Under the pieces are notes generated by a model that was not told where the DNA came from, ran no database searches, and was given only the letters and a program-made list of their open reading frames with translations. The translations under genes and the position numbers were made by a program. A DNA stretch of 8,940 nt, taken from NCBI GenBank assembly GCA_030151255.1, contig JASLED010000048.1:1-8940 (forward strand). The letters are read 5' to 3'. Below, piece after piece: positions 5,727 to 8,940 of the stretch. Source of the stretch: Flavobacterium sp. GTDB taxonomy: Bacteria; Bacteroidota; Bacteroidia; Flavobacteriales; Flavobacteriaceae. Within the stretch, counting starts at the first letter, position 1, and each line of letters starts with the position of its first letter.

Positions 5727-5969
5727 TTACTTTTTATAAAATTTAGGTGGTATTACTCCTCTTTTTATTGGACTTGGATTATTGTAAATTGCAAATGTTT
5801 TTTTAATAATTATAGGATCTATGTCTAAACTTTCCTCACGATTATTAACATTTTGAATATCACAAATAACTGAATCTAAATCTAACCCTCGTTTGTTTAT
5901 CTGCTCTATAATTAAAGTTGATTGAATAGGAGTAAAACCCATTAATATTAATCTTTGCTTATTATCCAT
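5727..5969 (-). CDS. Hypothetical 80-aa protein
   Basis: MDNKQRLILMGFTPIQSTLI opens the protein. The first 40 residues read as a small three-helix bundle (LMGF turn, then IIEQINKRGLDLDSVICDIQ). The rest is proline- and lysine-rich (NPSPIKRGVIPPKFYKK) and probably unfolded. The LMGF-helix-helix layout superficially resembles UBA/UBA-like domains, including bacterial ones, but I would not assign it. The start is 1 bp after the stop of the 75-aa gene (TAAAATG). Confidence 0.75.
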   Translation of the reverse strand: MDNKQRLILMGFTPIQSTLIIEQINKRGLDLDSVICDIQNVNNREESLDIDPIIIKKTFAIYNNPSPIKRGVIPPKFYKK

Positions 5970-5970
5970 T

Positions 5971-6198
5971 TTACAATGCTTTTACTTTTTCGATTAGTTC
6001 CCATATTGGTGTTACACCATTAGTTTTGTGATTATATAAACCTGAACACAAATAAGCAACTGTGTCTATTGTCTTAAAGCAATATAAAGTAATTGTTTCA
6101 TCGCTTTCATGGTATTTAAAATCAATCCCCTTCTCCAAACACAACGCAAATAATTCCTTTGCGTATTCGTTTAGTCGTTGTTTGTTGTATGTTTTCAT
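5971..6198 (-). CDS. Hypothetical 75-aa protein
   Basis: Begins MKTYNKQRLNEYAKELFALC: a helix, then probable beta hairpins (GIDFKYHESDETITLYCFKT), then a C-terminal helix (PIWELIEKVKAL). It is an alpha-beta-alpha small protein of phage type with no recognised motif. The ATG overlaps the TGA of the upstream 99-aa gene as ATGA, and the stop lies 1 bp before the next ATG. Confidence 0.8.
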   Translation of the reverse strand: MKTYNKQRLNEYAKELFALCLEKGIDFKYHESDETITLYCFKTIDTVAYLCSGLYNHKTNGVTPIWELIEKVKAL

Positions 6199-6494
6199 AA
6201 TTTAAAAATATAAGGGTTGTAAAATGTGTTTTGTTTTGCTTCTCGGTATAGTTGTTGTTCTGCACTTGGAATTAACCCAGCATCAGGAAAAGGATTACCA
6301 AACAAATGAACTCCTTTTTTATGTAGTAATAGCTTTAATACTTCAATTGAGTCTATATTACCATTATCCACTATCTCACTCGCTTGTTGTTCTGTTATTT
6401 TACTTAATTGACATATAAATCTATGATCATAATGTTCATCACTTTCGCTTAATAGAAACTTCCCTTTACTCGTTTCGAAATATAATTTTTTCAT
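6195..6494 (-). CDS. Hypothetical 99-aa protein
   Basis: Begins MKKLYFETSKGKFLLSESDE, beta strands with acidic turns, followed by ITEQQASEIVDNGNIDSIEV (helical) and a C-terminal half containing HLFGNPFPDAGLIPSAEQQL. Not recognised. The ATG at 6494 lies 1 bp after the TAG of the 45-aa gene, and the stop overlaps the following start as ATGA. Confidence 0.8.
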   Translation of the reverse strand: MKKLYFETSKGKFLLSESDEHYDHRFICQLSKITEQQASEIVDNGNIDSIEVLKLLLHKKGVHLFGNPFPDAGLIPSAEQQLYREAKQNTFYNPYIFKL

Positions 6495-6495
6495 A

Positions 6496-6633
6496 CTACT
6501 TTTGTTTTAAAATAAATAAAGTATTGTATTTAGTATCTAGCTTAACACAAGATACTACTTCAAAACCTCTACTTAACCAATTATTTAAATCTCCTTTTTT
6601 TAATTCCGTATCTGTAAATACTATGCTTTTCAT
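6496..6633 (-). CDS. Hypothetical 45-aa protein
   Basis: Encodes MKSIVFTDTELKKGDLNNWL and ends with TLFILKQK: strand-helix-strand-strand, basic, with no family match that I know. The ATG at 6633 is 2 bp after the TAG of the 64-aa gene and the TAG is 1 bp before the next ATG, so it fills what would otherwise be an unexplained 140-bp gap in the operon. Confidence 0.72.
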   Translation of the reverse strand: MKSIVFTDTELKKGDLNNWLSRGFEVVSCVKLDTKYNTLFILKQK

Positions 6634-6635
6634 AT

Positions 6636-6830
6636 CTACTTCAATTTTACTACAAATGAATTAAATCCGTTAGCGATGTATGTTTTTTTTGACATTGATA
6701 AACATAATACATTGAACTCATCTTTATTGTTAATCATTGTTTCTATATACCTATCTGAAACGGGAGAAGTCCCACTTCCATCCCTATTTATTTGACTAAT
6801 AAATATTAGTTCGTTGGCTGTTTTTTTCAT
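6636..6830 (-). CDS. Hypothetical 64-aa protein
   Basis: Begins MKKTANELIFISQINRDGSG, then PVSDRYIETMINNKDEFNVL and a final YIANGFNSFVVKLK. The pattern is strand, helix, strand. I recognise no family. The start is 4 bp after the stop of the 82-aa gene and the stop is 2 bp before the next ATG. Confidence 0.75.
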   Translation of the reverse strand: MKKTANELIFISQINRDGSGTSPVSDRYIETMINNKDEFNVLCLSMSKKTYIANGFNSFVVKLK

Positions 6831-6834
6831 AATC

Positions 6835-7083
6835 CTATTCGTGTTTTTTGTTGTAAATTTCGTTTGCTTTATGAATAGCTTGATTAACAGCTACTTTATA
6901 AAACTTAAATCCAGTTGAACGATATGATTTATAAAATACACTTTCCCATATTCCTACGTGGCAAAAGAATTCTATATAATAGCTTTGTTTGACCAAGTCA
7001 GGAATATCATCGAAATTTAATCCTACGAATGGTTGCCCTATATATTTGCAAAAATCTTGTAATGATTTTCCTGTTAGTATCAT
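6835..7083 (-). CDS. Hypothetical 82-aa protein
   Basis: MILTGKSLQDFCKYIGQPFV at the start. Rich in aromatic residues (YYIEFFCHVGIWESVFYKSY), ending in a helix with the basic tail NKKHE. Possibly a compact alpha/beta fold; no clear membrane segment because acidic residues interrupt the hydrophobic run. Unrecognised. The ATG overlaps the TGA of the 94-aa gene as ATGA. Confidence 0.78.
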   Translation of the reverse strand: MILTGKSLQDFCKYIGQPFVGLNFDDIPDLVKQSYYIEFFCHVGIWESVFYKSYRSTGFKFYKVAVNQAIHKANEIYNKKHE

Positions 7084-7364
7084 AATTCTGTTGCTTCTTT
7101 GATTAGTTGTTCTGCTTTCAATTTGTATTGAATCAAGTCTAATGTTGTCTTTATTTTAGATACGCTTTGTAACATCTCAAGCATTTGTTGTGCTTTAATA
7201 ATTAGTAGTGCGTTGGCTTCTGCCTCTACCTCTGTGACTCTTTTAAAATGTTCGTTATTGTCAAAGTCCTCTACGTTGCATTCGGGAGTGTATGTTACAA
7301 CCCCTATTTTAATAATTGCGCGATCTTTTATCCAATCCTCTTTTGTTCCTTTAAATTCGCTCAT
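7080..7364 (-). CDS. Small phage protein with MSEFKGTKxxW start, 94 aa
   Basis: The opening MSEFKGTKEDWIKDR, a short beta region (IIKIGVVTYTPECNV) and the helical EVEAEANALLIIKAQQML segment match a pattern common in small proteins of Bacteroidota and other phages, where a variant of 'E(A)xANAxLIxxAPxML' precedes the C-terminal helix. The function of that family is not known to me. The ATG at 7364 follows the TAG of the interrupted gene by 2 bp, and the stop overlaps the next start. Confidence 0.8.
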   Translation of the reverse strand: MSEFKGTKEDWIKDRAIIKIGVVTYTPECNVEDFDNNEHFKRVTEVEAEANALLIIKAQQMLEMLQSVSKIKTTLDLIQYKLKAEQLIKEATEL

Positions 7365-7366
7365 AA

Positions 7367-7699
7367 CTACAATTGTTTTCGGGTTAAATCGTAATAGATG
7401 TTTTGAAGTTCGTGTACATATCTGATTTCAGAATCATAATAAACGTCTAAAGAAAAATAATCTTCTCTAAAATTACTAATTACAAAATCTCCAATGTAAT
7501 ACAGTAAATCTTCTTCCTTAAATCCAAACTCAAAAAGTTTTTTAGGGGTTAATTCAACAGGCCCAATATCTTCTATTTTATAATCAATAGTTTTAAATCT
7601 ATTGTCATAAAGTTAGACTAATACCGACTTTTTTCTAACTTCGGAAATAACGCCTTGTTTGATGTGGTTTCCTCGTCTTAATTCATGTGGTTGTAACAT
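7367..7699 (-). pseudogene. Small phage protein (YVHQLQNLY-type) interrupted by an in-frame TAA
   Basis: Reading from ATG at 7699, 28 codons (MLQPHELRRGNHIKQGVISE onward) are followed by TAA at 7613-7615. The same frame then stays open for 81 more codons to TAG at 7367-7369. The N-terminal ELRRGNHIKQG, a central PVELTPKKLFEFGF and the end RYVHELQNIYYDLTRKQL match, in order, the family common in Bacteroidota prophages (ELRIGNxV, PIPLTEExLLKFGF, YVHQLQNLYFALTGEEL). So the two halves belong to one gene. No ATG occurs after the TAA, so the second half is unlikely to be translated alone. One substitution (for example AAA, CAA or GAA to TAA) explains it. Explanations: real nonsense mutation, sequencing error, or readthrough. 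TAA ends many genes here, so general recoding is unlikely. Confidence 0.8.
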
Positions 7700-7701
7700 A
7701 A

Positions 7702-7953
7702 CTACTCAATTTTATATTTTCTCAATATCTCGCTTCTAAACTCCGCGTCTTTATTCATTCGTTCAATGAATTCATCTATACAAAAAGCCCCTTCCCTCGC
7801 TGCTAATTGCTCAAACATTCGTTTGTTTTCAGATTCATTAATCTTGTCAATCTCTTTCCGATATAGCGGCAGGAGGTGCTTATAGCCCGCAATGTTGATT
7901 CTATCGGTTTTTCCTAATGCCATGTGCTTGCGTTTGTAAATGTTTTTAGCCAT
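7702..7953 (-). CDS. Hypothetical 83-aa basic protein
   Basis: Starts MAKNIYKRKHMALGKTDRIN and is largely helical and charged (YRKEIDKINESENKRMFEQL, EFIERMNKDAEFRSEIL). The basic N-terminus could bind nucleic acid, but no domain is recognised. An internal ATG (residue 11) is an alternative start. The ATG at 7953 shares its A with the TAA of the upstream gene (TAATG), favouring the longer form. Confidence 0.8.
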   Translation of the reverse strand: MAKNIYKRKHMALGKTDRINIAGYKHLLPLYRKEIDKINESENKRMFEQLAAREGAFCIDEFIERMNKDAEFRSEILRKYKIE

Positions 7954-8285
7954 TATTTTACTCTAATTTTAGTTAATAATTTACCTATTTCATCATGCTT
8001 CTTTTTAAGCGAATTAAAGTCTTTTTCGCTCATCATGTACTGAACTTCTTTCTTAGTTTTAAACTCTTCGATAAACTGCTTGTACGTGTATTTTATAAGT
8101 TTTTTATTCTCGTCTTTAAAAAACTTAAATCCGTCAAATTCATTACAAAATCTAAATATCCAAAAATCTTGATAATTAGAAATAGATACCTCAAAACCAT
8201 TATTTCTAATTTGCTTAATTAATTGCCTATGTTGGTTAGGCGTCATTTGAGAGAAGTCAAATTGTATTTTTTTAATTTCTGCCAT
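7953..8285 (-). CDS. Hypothetical 110-aa protein, first gene of the long operon
   Basis: Begins MAEIKKIQFDFSQMTPNQHR. An N-terminal alpha-beta part (QLIKQIRNNGFEVSISNY, FWIFRFCNEFDGFKFF) is followed by lysine-rich helices (KQFIEEFKTKKEVQYMM, FNSLKKKHDEIGKLLTK). Not recognised. The ATG at 8285 is about 16 nt from the predicted transcription start, so this is the promoter-proximal gene and probably an early protein. The stop overlaps the next start as TAATG. Confidence 0.8.
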   Translation of the reverse strand: MAEIKKIQFDFSQMTPNQHRQLIKQIRNNGFEVSISNYQDFWIFRFCNEFDGFKFFKDENKKLIKYTYKQFIEEFKTKKEVQYMMSEKDFNSLKKKHDEIGKLLTKIRVK

Positions 8286-8300
8286 CTTTTTAATTGTTTA

Positions 8301-8338
8301 TTGTGTAGCAAATATACAGCTATTTTTTTAATACACAA
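8301..8338. promoter_or_regulatory. Inverted repeat enclosing the main promoter
   Basis: TTGTGTA (8301-8307) and TACACAA (8332-8338) form a perfect 7-bp inverted repeat with 24 bp between. One arm lies at the expected transcription start, the other on the -33 box. A third TTGTGTA occurs at 8422-8428. This layout suits a repressor that binds both arms, but chance is possible in AT-rich DNA. Confidence 0.4.
8309..8338 (-). promoter_or_regulatory. Bacteroidota-type promoter of the long operon
   Basis: On the minus strand, TTG (8338-8336), a 19-bp spacer and TATATTTG (8316-8309) fit the Bacteroidetes consensus. Transcription would begin near 8302 with a leader of about 16 nt before the ATG at 8285. 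The same TATATTTG box is used at the left promoter (942-949). No other promoter of this type was noticed between here and 991, in keeping with one long transcript. Confidence 0.72.
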
Positions 8339-8354
8339 CACATGTCAAAAAAAA

Positions 8355-8447
8355 GGCATTAAAAAATAGGCTAAAAACATCAAAAAAACCCCTCTAAAAG
8401 ACACCTCTAAACCTATATTAATTGTGTATAAATCACTTTTTAATGCC
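8355..8447. repeat. 11-bp inverted repeat upstream of the main promoter
   Basis: GGCATTAAAAA (8355-8365) and TTTTTAATGCC (8437-8447) are exact reverse complements separated by 71 bp. The A/T part is cheap in this DNA, so significance is modest. Confidence 0.35.
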
Positions 8448-8461
8448 CTTTTTGGGTATTT

Positions 8462-8498
8462 TGGGCGGAGGATTATATACATACTAAATCTCTGCCCA
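8462..8498 (+). repeat. GC-rich stem-loop A
   Basis: TGGGCGGAG (8462-8470) pairs with CTCTGCCCA (8490-8498): nine pairs including one G-T wobble, loop of 19. It shares its stem octamer with stem-loop B at 8679-8705. No T-run follows, so it is not a typical terminator. Confidence 0.55.
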
Positions 8499-8523
8499 CC
8501 TAAGTTAAACCCAGTAAATACAA

Positions 8524-8545
8524 GGGTTTTTTAATTGTAAAACCC
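8524..8545. repeat. Stem-loop with TTAATTGT as its loop
   Basis: GGGTTTT (8524-8530) and AAAACCC (8539-8545) pair perfectly and enclose exactly the repeated octamer TTAATTGT. An overlapping short hairpin, CCCC-ATTT-GGGG (8543-8554), follows directly, and the two cannot form together fully. Confidence 0.5.
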
Positions 8546-8632
8546 CATTTGGGGAGAAGTATATCAATTTTTGCAAAATAATAATAAGAATATTGATTAA
8601 TAAGTTTGAAAAATAGTACTTTTCTCTACCCT

Positions 8633-8640
8633 TCCGCCCA
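8633..8640 (+). repeat. Unpaired TCCGCCCA copy
   Basis: An exact copy of the 3' arm of stem-loop B. It could pair with TGGGTGGA at 8680-8687 instead of the arm at 8697, giving two mutually exclusive foldings. Confidence 0.4.
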
Positions 8641-8678
8641 TTTTAATTGTATATTATTGATTATTAATTGTTTATAAG

Positions 8679-8705
8679 TTGGGTGGATAAAAACCCTCCG
8701 CCCAA
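8679..8705 (+). repeat. GC-rich stem-loop B
   Basis: TTGGGTGGA (8679-8687) pairs with TCCGCCCAA (8697-8705): nine pairs with one T-G wobble, loop of nine. The segment CCTCCGCCCAAA (8695-8706) is also the exact reverse complement of 8460-8471 in stem-loop A. A short T-run (8713-8717) follows on the plus strand, so a weak plus-strand terminator is another reading. Confidence 0.55.
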
Positions 8706-8924
8706 ATCATAGTTTTTGTTAAAATAAAGGAATAAAAATTAACAATTCTTTTATTGTTGGTAGTAGCAGAGGGAGAATTATATTGTTTTTAGTAAAATTA
8801 TGACTTAATTTAAGGTGTTTTAAGGACGTTAAGCGTGTTGTTTGGTATCTTTATACTTGAAAAGGGAGAAAGTGTCTTAAATCGATTAAAAAATAGGTTC
8901 TGCGAGGCATTTATAATATTTTAT

Positions 8925-8938
8925 CGCAATAAGTTGCG
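8925..8938. repeat. Small hairpin at the right edge
   Basis: CGCAA (8925-8929), loop TAAG, TTGCG (8934-8938). It is 2 bp from the window end, so its context cannot be judged. Confidence 0.3.
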
Positions 8939-8940
8939 CC

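Larger units (their letters stand above)
8290..8671 (+). repeat. Five direct copies of TTAATTGT (iteron-like)
   Basis: Exact copies at 8290-8297, 8418-8425, 8531-8538, 8643-8650 and 8664-8671, all in the same orientation. Four of the five continue as nTAT, giving TTAATTGTnTAT. The copy at 8531 forms the whole loop of a hairpin. Even at 70% AT, fewer than 0.1 copies would be expected in this stretch. I noticed only one other copy in the window (3509-3516). The sites could bind a replication initiator or a regulator. Confidence 0.65.
8286..8940. other. Gene-free control region, possible replication origin
   Basis: About 650 bp with no frame that I can support on either strand. It is AT-rich with runs of A and T, but carries GC-rich islands (8441-8470, 8521-8556, 8630-8640, 8679-8706). 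It contains the main promoter at its left edge, five direct copies of TTAATTGT, and several hairpins described separately. The right 180 bp (about 8760-8940) show no recognisable element apart from a small hairpin at 8925-8938. AT-rich DNA plus repeated sites next to a primase-helicase operon is what a replication origin would look like, though no known origin sequence is recognised. Confidence 0.5.

Noticed and set aside
7613..7615. General TAA recoding to explain the interrupted gene
   Set aside because: TAA ends several clear genes here (the HTH, MazG-like, primase and 110-aa genes among them) at proper operon junctions, so it acts as a stop.
8601..8608. TAAGTTTG as a plus-strand promoter -7 box
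   Set aside because: The nearest upstream TTG (8571-8573) is 27 bp away, too far, and no plus-strand gene follows.
8814..8940. Plus-strand frame open to the right edge (about 42 codons)
   Set aside because: It has no ATG, is preceded by a stop and has no recognisable protein sequence; a chance open frame of this length is plausible.

Overview
The window looks like part of a phage or prophage (less likely another mobile element) from a Bacteroidota host, probably Flavobacteriia-like. The DNA is strongly AT-rich. Both recognisable promoters fit the Bacteroidota sigma-A pattern (TTG or TTTG, 18-19 bp, TAnnTTTG), and clear Shine-Dalgarno sequences are mostly absent. The protein families are also typical of that group: a BT4734/VirE_N-type primase with a PriCT-2 domain, a separate VirE-type helicase, and small phage proteins of the 'YVHQLQNLY' kind. 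Every gene I can support is on the minus strand, so the window reads biologically from right to left.

Right end (about 8286-8940): about 650 bp with no supportable gene. It holds five same-orientation copies of TTAATTGT, several GC-rich stem-loops built from a TCCGCCCA-like octamer, and, at its left edge, the promoter of the main operon inside a 7-bp inverted repeat. It is a candidate control region or replication origin.

Centre (8285 down to 991): one tightly packed run of about 18 reading frames, most separated by 0-12 bp or overlapping by ATGA or TAATG. First come many small unknown early-type proteins (8285-5671), one of them interrupted by an in-frame TAA (7367-7699). Then comes a nucleic-acid module: an unknown helical protein, a multidomain protein with a C-terminal DUF1599-like nucleotide-hydrolase domain, a MazG-like NTP pyrophosphohydrolase, an unknown 83-aa protein, the VirE-type helicase, an unknown 122-aa protein and the primase. 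The reading is a replication operon with nucleotide-pool enzymes attached; no gene in it was tested.

Left end (971 down to 1): a second minus-strand unit with its own promoter and an overlapping 17-bp palindrome. It contains a 37-aa protein, a 58-aa HTH protein that may regulate this promoter, 64-aa and 41-aa unknown proteins, and the start of a BspA-like leucine-rich-repeat protein running off the edge. The LRR part consists of near-identical 66-bp repeats at 50% GC, against about 30% GC in the unique start of the same gene. No signal peptide is visible.

The best candidates for something new are the repeat-rich control region at the right, the leaderless LRR protein under an HTH-containing promoter unit, the 9-bp homopolymer at a domain junction in the DUF1599-like protein, and the premature stop in an otherwise intact small phage gene.
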